From JBAXEO01 sp963789515 (GTDB taxonomy: Bacteria; Actinomycetota; Coriobacteriia; Anaerosomatales; JAAXUF01): DNA of 64,000 nt. Where the stretch lies: the NCBI GenBank assembly GCA_963789515.1, contig CAWBKW010000002.1, positions 1 through 64,000 on the forward strand, read 5' to 3'. This document shows positions 37,981 to 48,736 of the stretch, piece by piece. The notes under the pieces were generated by a model. That model worked only from the letters and a program-made list of their open reading frames with translations. It was not told the origin of the DNA and searched no databases. A program made the position numbers and the translations under genes. How positions within the stretch are numbered: the first letter of the stretch is position 1; each line of letters begins with the position of its first letter.

Positions 37981-38775
37981 TCAATCCTTCGGGCCGCCGC
38001 TCCACTCCCGAGCGAGCCAGCCGAGCCACGTGAAGCATAGTGCGAAGACCAGCAGCTCCATCTGGAGCGTGGAGACAGGCGAGGTCTCCGTGACGCCCAG
38101 AAACCGCAGTCCGCACGGCAGCCAGACGGCGAACACCACTGCGGCGGCGCCTGCCGAGTAGTACCGCAGCGCTCGAGAGAGACTCGACAGCCAGGGAGAC
38201 GCGAGCATGCCGACCCAGAACGCGCCCATGGCCATCCAGGCGGCGAGGTTATGGATGAGGGCCGGGGCGCGAGAACCTCCCACTTGGAAGGCACCTACGA
38301 CGAGGAAGCCCAGGAACGAGACGACCGGTAGCAGCGATGCCACCCGGAACCCCCGCTGCCTCAACGCTCCGCGGCGATAGCCCTCGCGCACCACAAGACG
38401 CCCGGACGCAAGCAGTCCCGTCGCAAGACACCAGGACGTGGTCGTGAGGAGCCACGCGGACGGTCGCGCCACTCCACCTGCCTGGCTGAATGAGGCGCCC
38501 GCGGGCCAGGGCAGTCCGGAGAGTCGGATCACGGCGGCCGTGGACAGGAAGGCCGCACCCACCGTGATCACCAGACTCGAGACCGGCGTGGCACGTCTCC
38601 GGTAGGCCGAGAAGACCGCGACGGAGGCGGTGGTGCCGGTCAGCATGACGAGCACGCGCAGCGGGGTGGACGGCAGCAGCGCGACAGCTGCGAGCAGCAC
38701 GCTCAGCCAGGCGGCATACCAGGCGACGCGGGCCTCGAGCGATTCGCTCGGCAGTGGGAGTGCTCGGCGCTCCAC
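37981..38775 (-). CDS. Multi-span membrane protein of unknown function
   Basis: 264 residues with seven predicted spans, for example WLSVLLAAVALLPSTPLRVLVML, LLPVVSFLGFLVVGAF and LLVFALCFTWLGWLARE. A GTG at 38775 was chosen because GGAGG lies six bases upstream; it skips a long unlikely upstream extension. It ends about 45 bases before the promoter of the DUF2089 operon. No catalytic residues or family were recognised; DUF998-like proteins have a similar layout. Confidence 0.6.
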   Translation of the reverse strand: MERRALPLPSESLEARVAWYAAWLSVLLAAVALLPSTPLRVLVMLTGTTASVAVFSAYRRRATPVSSLVITVGAAFLSTAAVIRLSGLPWPAGASFSQAGGVARPSAWLLTTTSWCLATGLLASGRLVVREGYRRGALRQRGFRVASLLPVVSFLGFLVVGAFQVGGSRAPALIHNLAAWMAMGAFWVGMLASPWLSSLSRALRYYSAGAAAVVFAVWLPCGLRFLGVTETSPVSTLQMELLVFALCFTWLGWLAREWSGGPKD

Positions 38776-39347
38776 AGGCGGCCTCCATCCCTCGAGCCCG
38801 ATCGCACAGGGAGTGTATTCCCGCGCTGCGGCATCGCTGGGGCTGCTTCCGTGGATCGGTCCCGGATGGGATTCACACCAGTCGAGCAAAAGGGACCGTC
38901 CCCATGGCGCGGTCCCTATCGCTCTCGGCGTGACCCTCTTTTCGGCGCTGAACCCCCGAGGGCTATCGCTCGGAGGCGCCGGGGCAGGGTCGCATGGCGG
39001 ACCAGCCGAGGTTGGTCCCGAAAGGGTGAAGCCCCGTTGCTCCCAGACTCCACGCTTCGCTACCCCCACCGCGATTCTAGTCCAACCCGAGCGGTTGCGC
39101 GCCAGAAGGGCGACACAAAGCCCCGTCGCCGGACTCGACGACGGGGCTTTTCACTACCTATCGGCACCACGCCGCTCGGACTTTAGCGAATTCTTTGAAA
39201 TTCTTTTGAGATTCTTCAGCGAGCGGTCAGCGAGGGGATACGAAGCCCCATCGCTGCGTGTTTGCCTGGGAAGGCAGGGGTAGCGGCGACGGGGCCTCTG
39301 CTGTGATGTCGGCATAGACCCGGCCGGGCTTGAGCGCCCTCGTGGTG
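38776..39347. other. Intergenic stretch with terminator hairpins
   Basis: No supported gene. It contains the terminator at 39117-39150 and, at about 39242-39295, a second long imperfect hairpin (GCCCC-GTCGC against GCGAT-GGGGC on the minus strand). The short open frames here look like chance. Confidence 0.5.
39117..39150. terminator. Intrinsic terminator
   Basis: A 12-bp stem AAAGCCCCGTCG/CGACGGGGCTTT with a 10-base loop, A-rich on one side and TTTT on the other. It can act in both directions and lies downstream of the minus-strand gene at 39348-40826. Confidence 0.8.
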
Positions 39348-40826
39348 CTACTGCGGCCTGTACCTGGCCATCACCAGCGTCATGGATTCGGCAAAGAGAT
39401 CCTGATGGTTCTTGAGCCACGGCGCCGTGGCGGACTTCTGTACGCCGAACGATCCCCTTGCCGCGCCCGCCTCCTCCGCAATCCTGCGCGGGATGGGCCG
39501 GTCATACCCACCACCCACGGAGTAGGGGAGCATCTCCTCGCTGACCGACAGCCTGCGAGCTGGTTCTGCGAAGCGCCCGCCGACAAAGGGCATGGGGAAG
39601 TGCGCGAATCCAACACGAAGACGAAACTCGGTGAGGCTCTTGCCGAACAAGATGCTCAACGGAAGCCCGGATGAGACACCGGGCTCTCTTGCCCAGATGC
39701 TGTCACCCCAGGTTCCCGTGACCAGCACAGTTCCGGGCAGATCGTTCTCGAAGGGCAAGTAGGTCACATCGTCGCCGATTCCGAAGGTGGCGATGAACTC
39801 CGCCGCCTCCGCCAGCAGGTGGTCGCCGGAGTCAAGGTCGAGCGTGCTGATGGTCGGACCAAGCACGTGTGTTCGCTCGGTCACGGCGAGTCCGAGTGAG
39901 GCAGCGACATGAGTGCCGCTGTCATCGTGCCCGTAGACGTTGGCCCGGAGCGTCAGCGCTTGTCTGCAACCCGCTCGACTCGCGATGGCCGCAGCCGCAG
40001 CTGAGTCATATCCGCGCGAGAGCGCTACAACCGGTGTTAGCGTCAGCCGCCTGGCTTGGTCGTTGCCATTCTTGAATAGGTCTGCGGAGGTCCGCGTCAG
40101 CAGGTCGACGTACTCCGTGTAGGACGTGAACTCCTGACGTGCAGGCAACCAAGCCCGATGTGGTCGTCCTTTCGAGTCTACGGTGAAGTTGAAGTAGCTG
40201 CACTGGTAGAGGACGTGCTCGTCATCGGCCGCGATGATCGGCCAGACCCGGTCCACGCCCTTCCTCCCCTGGACATATGCGTGCTGCTTGAGCCGTGCTG
40301 ACACGTTGGCGAAGAACGCAGAGGTCGTGGTCAGACCGCTCTCGACGAAGATGAACGCAAGGGAGTTGCTCACCCAGGTCACGTTGTTGGATGCGTGGTG
40401 CAACACGTAGACGCACTCTTCGAGATGGCGTGGAGGAATGAACACCACCTTGGCGTCATGCCAGACGGCACCGGTGCCAAACGCGTACGGGCAAAGGTCG
40501 GGTCTGAAGTCAGCGAAGGGACCTGCCCATACCCCCTCGAACATGCCGTGAGCGGAGTGTTCAACCCCGGTGCCCGCGGTGAACACCCAGCCGGTCGGCG
40601 TGGTACGAGCGCACCAAGCGAGCGGAGGTATGGATCCGTCGACTGTGACCTGGGCGATCTCGTCTGGTGACTCGTTTGGGCGTCCGCCGTGGATCCGCAT
40701 CTCGGCCAAGCGAAAGTGCGCGCTCGCGCTCAGACTGTGCAGCGGAAGGCTCTTGCTCTGGTATGGCCAAGCCGCTGCCTGGACTACGGCCGCTCTGAGT
40801 CGCTGCCAACCCGGGGGTTGCCTCAT
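39348..40826 (-). CDS. Asparagine-synthase-like PP-loop protein lacking a glutaminase cysteine
   Basis: 492 residues. The central PVVALSRGYDSAAAAAIA is an altered PP-loop ATP-binding motif (SGGxDS becomes SRGYDS), followed by ALTLRANVYGHDDSGTHVAASLGL, as in asparagine-synthetase C domains. The N terminus has a beta-sandwich resembling the class II glutaminase fold but no Cys at position 2. The C-terminal PIPRRIAEEAGAARGSFGVQKSATAPWL is family-typical. GGAGGTG precedes the ATG at 40826. Predicted to adenylate and amidate an unknown carboxylate, perhaps in surface glycan or natural product formation. Confidence 0.65.
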   Translation of the reverse strand: MRQPPGWQRLRAAVVQAAAWPYQSKSLPLHSLSASAHFRLAEMRIHGGRPNESPDEIAQVTVDGSIPPLAWCARTTPTGWVFTAGTGVEHSAHGMFEGVWAGPFADFRPDLCPYAFGTGAVWHDAKVVFIPPRHLEECVYVLHHASNNVTWVSNSLAFIFVESGLTTTSAFFANVSARLKQHAYVQGRKGVDRVWPIIAADDEHVLYQCSYFNFTVDSKGRPHRAWLPARQEFTSYTEYVDLLTRTSADLFKNGNDQARRLTLTPVVALSRGYDSAAAAAIASRAGCRQALTLRANVYGHDDSGTHVAASLGLAVTERTHVLGPTISTLDLDSGDHLLAEAAEFIATFGIGDDVTYLPFENDLPGTVLVTGTWGDSIWAREPGVSSGLPLSILFGKSLTEFRLRVGFAHFPMPFVGGRFAEPARRLSVSEEMLPYSVGGGYDRPIPRRIAEEAGAARGSFGVQKSATAPWLKNHQDLFAESMTLVMARYRPQ

Positions 40827-41153
40827 CGAGCCACACCTCCGCGCGAGCAAAGCGCCGTCAACGCGTGACGGCCGTCCACGCCTCGGCTGTTCGCCGGCTG
40901 GTTGCCTCGAATGATTCGGGCGAGTCCGGTCATTCTGACGCCATCTCAAGTATGAGCGATCCTCACGGTCAGTGTCCCAGATCTGACGCCGAGTCTATCA
41001 GTCGACGCCCGGGGACAGTCTGCGTCACGTGTGTTGTGCAGTGGGGTTCGAGATGCGCGAGACGCATCTGGTGTCAGACACCGGCTAGGCAGGTGGGTAC
41101 ATCTACCCTGTGGCCTTTTCTGCGCCGTACAGCGCAGCCGGGGGGTGGCTTCG
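40827..41153. other. Divergent intergenic region
   Basis: It separates the asparagine-synthase-like gene from the DUF5648 gene and should hold promoters for both. A palindrome GGTGTC-A-GACACC lies near 41070-41085. Nothing else could be supported. Confidence 0.4.
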
Positions 41154-42284
41154 ATGAAACGCGCGGCTTCGTTCGTGCTGGCGATCGGCGTCGTGATCTT
41201 CACCGTGTTCTCGGCGGCGCTCGCCTTCGCAGGTGACGTTGAGCTGGGTATCACCGGACCGGCGCAGCGGGCCTACTACGTGGGAATCGGCGGGACCGCT
41301 CACTACTTGGACGGGTGGGTCTACAACGGCGCCGACCCCGGCAACAACTGCACCGACATCGCGGTCACTGCGGTGGCCAAGAACAGCTCCGACGTCGCGC
41401 TGACCACGCTGATATTCCCGCTCCCGGTCCACGTGCTCAATGCGGGGAACTCCCAATTCTTCCACCTGCAGGTCTATCCCCCCACCGGGACGGATCACTG
41501 GGACATGAGCGTCACCGGCGCGTCGACAACCGCAACCTACCTCGGCAGTATCCCCGCGTGGGACCGTACGACGGACGCGGCCGGTCGGCGCATCTACACG
41601 GCCAACTTCTCGACCGGCTCCGGCTCGATCTCGAGCCTCATCGTCGCGGGCAAGGAGAGCGGGAACACGGTCGATGACGCGACAGGCACGGCGTTCTTCC
41701 TCAACAGCATGACTGATGTCTCTCACGCCAACGCCGCCTACGGGCCGGGACGGACTCTGCCCATGCGGCTGGAAGGGCTCAGATCGACCGCGCTTCCGTT
41801 CCTGTTCCAGTTCGGTGGGGCCTGTTGGGTGCCGTACACGCCCCAGGTGGTCCAACGCTTCTACAACAAGCGCAACGGATCGCACTTCTACACCGCCGAT
41901 GCGGACGAGGCCGCGCGGGTCGCCGCCACGCTCTCACACATCTATTCCTACGACGGGCCGGCGTACCGGCTCAACACATCCAACCCGTCGAACATGCGGC
42001 CTCTCTACCGGTTCTACAACCGGCGCAACGGTTCCCACTTCTACACCGTCGACCAAGCCGAGAGGAATCGCGTGATCGCCACGCTCTCGTCGACCTATAG
42101 CTACGACGGACCCGCCTACAACGTGTCGACGTTCCAGTGGTTCTCGAAGCCGGTCTACCGGTTCTACAACCGGATCAACGGCACCCATTTCTACACCGCC
42201 GACGTAGCCGAGGCGACTCGCGTCGGAACAACCCTCACTGCGACCTACAACTACGAGGGGATCGGCTACTTTCTCGCCTACTAG
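41154..42284 (+). CDS. Secreted protein with N-terminal beta domain and three DUF5648 repeats
   Basis: 376 residues. A signal peptide (VLAIGVVIFTVFSAALAFA) is followed by about 215 residues of beta-rich sequence, including FxAM-like YLDGWVYNGADPGNNCTDIAV. Three DUF5648 repeats follow, each with RFYNKRNGSHFYTAD-type motifs and a YSYDGPAY turn. The protein ends FLAY. A GGGGGG tract precedes the ATG. Likely wall or matrix associated. It is followed 12 bases later by a lipoprotein gene on the same strand. Confidence 0.8.
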   Translation: MKRAASFVLAIGVVIFTVFSAALAFAGDVELGITGPAQRAYYVGIGGTAHYLDGWVYNGADPGNNCTDIAVTAVAKNSSDVALTTLIFPLPVHVLNAGNSQFFHLQVYPPTGTDHWDMSVTGASTTATYLGSIPAWDRTTDAAGRRIYTANFSTGSGSISSLIVAGKESGNTVDDATGTAFFLNSMTDVSHANAAYGPGRTLPMRLEGLRSTALPFLFQFGGACWVPYTPQVVQRFYNKRNGSHFYTADADEAARVAATLSHIYSYDGPAYRLNTSNPSNMRPLYRFYNRRNGSHFYTVDQAERNRVIATLSSTYSYDGPAYNVSTFQWFSKPVYRFYNRINGTHFYTADVAEATRVGTTLTATYNYEGIGYFLAY

Positions 42285-42296
42285 GAGGGGATCGGG

Positions 42297-42865
42297 ATGC
42301 TGCGTCGGACAATTACCGCCGCCCTGCTCGTGAGCGTGGTGCTGGCGCTGAGCGCGTGTGGGAGCAAGCCTCAGACGACGGTGAGCGAGGGTAGTTCGGG
42401 CCCTGCGACCAGTTCGTCGGCCGTATCCGGCACCGCCGAGCTTGACGGCGGCTCCGCGGAGTCCGAGTCATCGGGACCGGCCAAAGTGGGCGACCAGCTC
42501 ACGGCGGGACCGTGGGGCGTCTCGGTGAGCGAGGTCTACTCGAAAGGCGAGGCGCCGGGCATGGTCAAGGCGGCGGCCGGCAAGGAGTTCATGTACGTGC
42601 AGGTATCGCTTTCAGCAACAACGGCACCTCGGTGCTCGCGGTGAAGCCGGAGGACTTCTCGATGACGGATTCGTCCGGTGCGCCCGTGAAGCCGTTCGGC
42701 AGACGCCAGGCGTACAACGCCCTTGACATGTCTCCCCTTGAGCCCAAGTACGGCACGTCGACGGCGTTCATCTACGAGGTGGCGCCCGGCTCGACCGGCT
42801 ACACGTTCACCTTCGCTCCCGAAGTCGACGGCGCGCGGATCCCGCGTTCGGTCACGGTGCCGTAA
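42297..42865 (+). CDS. DUF4352-like lipoprotein, one frameshift
   Basis: About 189 residues. LLVSVVLALSACGSK is a clear lipobox with Cys at residue 21. A Ser/Gly-rich linker leads to a DUF4352-type immunoglobulin-like domain (GPWGVSVSEVY, KEFMYVQVSLS, then NNGTSVLAVKPEDFSMTD and PGSTGYTFTFAP). One base is missing near 42610. AGGAGGG precedes the ATG. Anchored outside the membrane; role unknown. Confidence 0.7.
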
Positions 42866-43005
42866 GCGACGGCGTCGGCCGTCACTCGCCCAGCGCTTCC
42901 TCTACGCACCCATCCCTGTGCTGGGATACACTGTCTCAGTCATGGTTTGCTGCGGAGTTCTCACGTCCGCGCGGGCCGCCAACTAGGCGTGGAAGAGGTG
43001 GGGAT

Positions 43006-44577
43006 ATGAGGAAGTACGCACGTCCGTTGACACTCGTACTCGCGGGTGCGCTGTGCGCCGCGCTTCTGCTGGCGGGTTGCGCCCAGAAGAGCACGAGCAC
43101 GGAATCCACTGGCGCCGACACCGCCAATGACACGTTCACGTTCGCCCAGGGTGCCGACCCCCGCGGTCTCGACCCGGCGCGCGTGGACGACCTGGAGTCC
43201 GGCAAGGTCATCGTCAACATGTACGAGGGTCTGACCAAGTACGCCGCTGACTCGACCAAGGTCGAGCCGTCCCTCGCAGAGTCGTGGACCGTAAGCCCGG
43301 ACGGCATGAGCTACACCTTCAAGCTGCGCGAGGGCGTCAAGTTCCACGACGGCACCGACTTCAACGCAGAGGCGGTCAAGGTCAACATCGACCGGCAGCT
43401 CCCGCCCAAGGTGGACGACAACATGCCGTACGCCAGCTTCACCTTCGGCACGGTCAAGGACGTCGTCGTCGTCGACCCCAACACGGTCACGATCAACCTG
43501 ACCCAGCCCAACACCGCATTCCTCGCGAACCTCGCGATGGGTATCGCCGCGCCGATCGTGAGCCCCAAGGCCCTCGCCGACAACAACAACTCCGTCATGG
43601 AGACGCCGGTCGGCACCGGCCCCTACAAGTTCGTCAAGTGGAACAAGGGCGAGAACGTGGTCCTGGTGCGCAACGACGAGTACTGGGGCGACAAGGCCAA
43701 GACCAAGAACGTCGTGTTCCGCATCATCGCCGACAACTCCGCGCGCGTTCTGGCGCTCAACAACGGTGAAGTCGACATGATCGACGGCATCGACGCCACC
43801 GTCGTGGACAAGGTCAAGGAGGGTGGCAACAAGCTCTACGAGGCCCCCGGCATGAACGTGAACTACATGGCGTTCAACACCACGACTCCCCTGTTCAAGA
43901 ACCCGGAAGCACGCAAGGCCGTCGCGCAGTCCGTCAACGTCGAAGAGCTCGTCAAGAGCCTCTATCAGGGCTACTCCGACAAGGCCACGACGATCCTGCC
44001 GACCTTCATGCCGGGCTTTGACCCCACTGTTCAGCAGGTCAGCTACGATCCTGAGGCCGCCAAGGCCGGTCTGGCCAAGGCGGGCGTCAAGAAGGTCCAC
44101 ATGATCACCTACTCCAACCCGCGCCCCTACAACGCCGCGACCGGTTCGGCACTTGCCGCTGCGATCCAGGGCTACCTGCAGAAGGTCGGCGTCGAGGCAA
44201 CGATCGACACCTACGACTGGACCACCTACAAGGACAAGGTCAAGGGTGGCGACTACGACATCGCCTACTACGGCTGGATCGGCGACAACGGCGACCCGGA
44301 CAACTTCATGAACCTGCTCGCCGACAAGGACCCGAACCTCAACATCGCCCGCTTCAACGATCCGGCCTACCAGGACATGATCAAGAAGGCGCTCGCCACT
44401 CCCAACGGACCCGATCGTGACGCGCAGTACGCCGCGATGGAGAAGTACGTGGCCGAGCGTTCGGTGTGGCTGCCCTTCTCGCATGCCAAGACGCAGGCCG
44501 CCTACCGGCCGAACGTCTCGGACTTCGTGTACCACGTGACGGGCAGTGTGTTCCTGTCCAACGTTGTGAAGCAGTAG
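43006..44577 (+). CDS. Peptide ABC transporter substrate-binding lipoprotein
   Basis: 523 residues. Lipobox LLLAGC with Cys25. LAESWTVSPDGMSYTFKLREGVKFHDG is the family 5 solute-binding signature. It captures short peptides or related ligands outside the membrane and hands them to the permeases encoded downstream. GAGGTGGGG precedes the ATG. It is the first gene of a five-gene operon; a hairpin in the 92-base gap to the permease gene probably keeps its transcript more abundant than the rest. Confidence 0.9.
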   Translation: MRKYARPLTLVLAGALCAALLLAGCAQKSTSTESTGADTANDTFTFAQGADPRGLDPARVDDLESGKVIVNMYEGLTKYAADSTKVEPSLAESWTVSPDGMSYTFKLREGVKFHDGTDFNAEAVKVNIDRQLPPKVDDNMPYASFTFGTVKDVVVVDPNTVTINLTQPNTAFLANLAMGIAAPIVSPKALADNNNSVMETPVGTGPYKFVKWNKGENVVLVRNDEYWGDKAKTKNVVFRIIADNSARVLALNNGEVDMIDGIDATVVDKVKEGGNKLYEAPGMNVNYMAFNTTTPLFKNPEARKAVAQSVNVEELVKSLYQGYSDKATTILPTFMPGFDPTVQQVSYDPEAAKAGLAKAGVKKVHMITYSNPRPYNAATGSALAAAIQGYLQKVGVEATIDTYDWTTYKDKVKGGDYDIAYYGWIGDNGDPDNFMNLLADKDPNLNIARFNDPAYQDMIKKALATPNGPDRDAQYAAMEKYVAERSVWLPFSHAKTQAAYRPNVSDFVYHVTGSVFLSNVVKQ

Positions 44578-44600
44578 TCTCAGGCAACACAGAAGCCTCC

Positions 44601-44640
44601 GTGCAGCCGGGAGCCACCCAGCGTGGTTTCCGGCTGTACG
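44601..44640 (+). terminator. Intercistronic hairpin
   Basis: CAGCCGG pairs with CCGGCTG (44604-44610 with 44630-44636) around an inner CCAC/GTGG stem. It lies between binding-protein and permease genes, a usual place for a stem that stabilises the upstream mRNA or attenuates downstream expression. Confidence 0.6.
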
Positions 44641-44669
44641 CTGGCTGACCGACAAGAGAGTCCGACTGC

Positions 44670-45689
44670 ATGCTCAAGTACCTGACCAAGCGGATCCTGA
44701 TGGTCATCCCGGTCATGATCGGGGTGTCCATCATCGTCTTCGCCTTGATGCGGGTCTTCTCTCCCGATCCCGCACCGATCGTGCTCGGCCAACACGCCAC
44801 GCAGGAGCAGATCGGCAGGTGGCGGGAGGGCAACGGCCTCAACGAGCCGATCGTGCAGCAGTACCTCACCTACATCCAGGGCGCGCTTCACGGTGACCTC
44901 GGCACGTCGTACTACACCAACACGCCGGTCTCCGCGGAGATAGGTGCCCGCTTCCCCGCGACGATCGAGCTGGCCCTCGCGGCGATCACGTTCGCTTCGA
45001 TCGTGGGGGTCACCCTCGGTGTGGTGGCGGCTGTGAACAAGAACTCGATCTTCGATGCCGGAGGGACGATGATCGCCCTTGTCGGCGTGTCGATCCCGAT
45101 CTTCTGGCTCGGCATCCTGTTCATCATGTTCTTCAGCGGATTCCTGCACCTCTTGCCGTCGGGCGGGCGCATCAACGTGCTGCTCGAGCCGGCGCACGTG
45201 ACGGGCTTCTACATGATCGACGCGGCCCTCGAAGGCAACACGGCGGCGTTCAAGGACGCCGGGATCCACATCATCCTCCCGGCGCTCGCGCTCGGGATGT
45301 ACTCGATGGCGATCATCACGCGCATGACGCGCTCGAGCATGCTCGAGACGCTCGGCCAGGACTACGTGCGGACGGCGCGAGCCAAGGGCCTCACCGAGCG
45401 CAAGGTGATCGGGAAGCATGCGCTCCGCAACTCGCTCATCCCCGTGATCACCGTCATCGGCCTGCAGTTCGGTGCGCTGCTCGGCGGTGCGCTGCTGACC
45501 GAGAGCGTCTTCTCTTGGCCGGGCATCGGCAAGTTCACGGTCGACTCCATCATGAAGTCGGACTTCCCGATCGTGCAGGGGATCGTCCTGCTGGTCGCCG
45601 TGGTCTTCGTCACCGTCAACCTGGTCGCCGACCTCATCTACGCCTTCCTCGACCCGCGTATCAAGTACTCCTCGAAGACGGAGGGGTAG
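44670..45689 (+). CDS. Peptide ABC transporter permease (DppB/OppB type)
   Basis: 339 residues, six spans. LKYLTKRILMVIPVMIGVSIIVFAL is the usual N terminus and the EAA loop reads TARAKGLTERKVIGKHALRNSLIPVIT. It forms half of the channel with the product of the next gene, which begins four bases later. Confidence 0.9.
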   Translation: MLKYLTKRILMVIPVMIGVSIIVFALMRVFSPDPAPIVLGQHATQEQIGRWREGNGLNEPIVQQYLTYIQGALHGDLGTSYYTNTPVSAEIGARFPATIELALAAITFASIVGVTLGVVAAVNKNSIFDAGGTMIALVGVSIPIFWLGILFIMFFSGFLHLLPSGGRINVLLEPAHVTGFYMIDAALEGNTAAFKDAGIHIILPALALGMYSMAIITRMTRSSMLETLGQDYVRTARAKGLTERKVIGKHALRNSLIPVITVIGLQFGALLGGALLTESVFSWPGIGKFTVDSIMKSDFPIVQGIVLLVAVVFVTVNLVADLIYAFLDPRIKYSSKTEG

Positions 45690-45693
45690 CGCG

Positions 45694-46680
45694 ATGAGAG
45701 AGCTGGATCCCCGCCCACCCACGTCGCTCGGCGAGCCGCCCTCGGAGAGCCTCGTCGCCGATGAGGCCATGGCGCTCGGGGAGTCCCTTCCCTTCGCTCA
45801 CGTGCCCGGGGCGGACGAGACCTTCCACGAGAAGGCCGACAACCGTTGGCTCGAGATGTGGCGCAGCCTGGTCGCCAACAAAGCCGCGATGGTCAGCATG
45901 TTCTTCCTCGTCTTTCTGCTGTTCCTGGCCATCTTCGGTCCCTACATCACGCCGTACAACCCCATCGAAACCGACATGTCCAACACCCTCAAGCCCCCGA
46001 GCCCGGAGCATTGGTTCGGCACCGACCAGCTGGGCATGGACATCTTCAGCCGAGTGATCGCCGGAGCCCGCGTTTCGCTCACGGTCGGCCTGCTCGCCGT
46101 CTCCATCGCGCTCACGATCGGCCTCATCCTCGGAGCGATCTCGGGCTACGCCGGCGGCAAGACCGACACCATCATCATGCGCTGCATGGACATGATGCTC
46201 GCGATTCCCTCGATCCTGCTCGCGATCACGCTGATGGCGGCCCTGGGCAAGGGCATCGACAAGGCTGTGATCGCGATCGGCCTGGTCTCCATCCCCGAGT
46301 ACGCGCGGCTCGTGCGCGGCAACATCCTGTCGATCAAACAGAACGACTACGTCTCGGCGGCGCGCATCTCGGGCAACAGCGACTTCCGGATCATCTTCAG
46401 GCACGTCCTGCCCATCGCGATGTCGGTGATCATCGTCCGCGCCACGCTCGGTATCTCGGCGGCGATACTCGACACCGCCGCGCTCGGCTTCCTCGGCATG
46501 GGCGTGCAACCGCCGCAGGCCGAGTGGGGAGACATGCTCGGCCGGGCGCGCGGGTTCATCTTCCAGGCGCCTCACACGCTGCTGTACCCGGGCCTGGCGA
46601 TCACCCTGACGGTACTCGCGTTCAACCTCGTCGGCGACGGCATGCGCGACGCCCTCGACCCCAAGTCGCGGATCAAGTAG
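45694..46680 (+). CDS. Peptide ABC transporter permease (DppC/OppC type)
   Basis: 328 residues. WRSLVANKAAMVSMFFLVFLLFLAIFGPYITPYNP is typical of the C subunit. The EAA loop reads SAARISGNSDFRIIFRHVLPIAMS. The N-terminal 45 residues form a longer polar extension than usual. It pairs with the upstream permease. Confidence 0.9.
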   Translation: MRELDPRPPTSLGEPPSESLVADEAMALGESLPFAHVPGADETFHEKADNRWLEMWRSLVANKAAMVSMFFLVFLLFLAIFGPYITPYNPIETDMSNTLKPPSPEHWFGTDQLGMDIFSRVIAGARVSLTVGLLAVSIALTIGLILGAISGYAGGKTDTIIMRCMDMMLAIPSILLAITLMAALGKGIDKAVIAIGLVSIPEYARLVRGNILSIKQNDYVSAARISGNSDFRIIFRHVLPIAMSVIIVRATLGISAAILDTAALGFLGMGVQPPQAEWGDMLGRARGFIFQAPHTLLYPGLAITLTVLAFNLVGDGMRDALDPKSRIK

Positions 46681-46691
46681 GGGCCGGGCTG

Positions 46692-47728
<1,037 letters not shown>

Positions 47729-47732
<4 letters not shown>

Positions 47733-48736
47733 CCGAACCGCTGATCAGCCTCAGGCGCCTGTCGAAGTTCTTCTCGGTGGACACCAACCTGTTCGGCCGG
47801 ACCACCTCGGTGCTCAAGGCCGTCGACGACCTCTCGCTCGACATCTACCCCGGCGAGACCTTCGGGCTGGTGGGGGAGTCGGGCTGCGGCAAGACGACCG
47901 TCGGCAAGATGCTCGTGAGCCTGTACGAGCCCACGGCGGGCGAGATCTGGTACCAGGGCAACGACCTCACCAAACTCAAGTCGAAGGACCGGCGAGCGGT
48001 CAGCCGGGACATCCAGCTCATCTTCCAGGACCCGTACTCGTCGCTCAATCCGCGCATGACGGTGGGCGACATCATCTCCGAGCCGATCCGCGTCAACAAG
48101 CTCCAGCCTGCGAACAAGGTCGACGAACGCGTCAGCTATCTTCTCAACGCGGTGGGCCTGTCGGCGAACGTCCGCAACCGCTACGCGCACGAGTTCTCGG
48201 GCGGGCAGCGCCAGAGGATCGGGATCGCCCGGGCGCTCGCCATGGAGCCGAAGCTCATCGTGTGCGACGAGCCGGTCTCGGCGCTCGACGTGTCGGTGCA
48301 GGCACAGGTGCTCAACCTGCTCTCGGACCTCTGCAGCGAGTTCGGCCTGACGTACCTGTTCATCGCCCACGGTCTGAACGTGGTCAAGCACGTGAGCGAC
48401 CGGGTCGGCGTCATGTACCTGGGACGCCTCGTCGAAGTCGCGCCCAAGCGCGAGCTCTACCAGAACCCGCTGCACCCCTACACCAAGGCGCTCCTCTCGG
48501 CGATCCCGGTCACGAATCCGGCGCACCGTAAAGACCGCATCCTGCTCGAGGGCACCGTGGGCAGCCCGATCGACCCTGCTCCCGGCTGCCGGTTCTCCAG
48601 CCGCTGTTACGCCAAGAGCGGCTGCGTCGGCTGCGCCTGCGACACTGAGATGCCCGAGCTCGTCGAAGTCTCGCCGGGCCACTTCGTGTCGTGCTACCTC
48701 TTCGACACCGACCGAGAGGGACGAACCGATGAGTGA
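47729..48736 (+). CDS. Peptide ABC transporter ATPase (DppF/OppF type)
   Basis: 335 residues. Walker A GESGCGKTT, signature FSGGQRQRIGIARAL and Walker B LIVCDEPVSALD. The C-terminal domain carries six cysteines (GCRFSSRCYAKSGCVGCAC), more than usual. It couples ATP hydrolysis to transport as a heterodimer with the previous gene product. Its end overlaps the amidase start by eight bases. Confidence 0.9.

Noticed and set aside
44580..45770. A 396-codon minus-strand frame across the permease gene
   Set aside because: Its protein is rich in Arg, Asp and His in the pattern of an antisense shadow; the permease is unmistakable.
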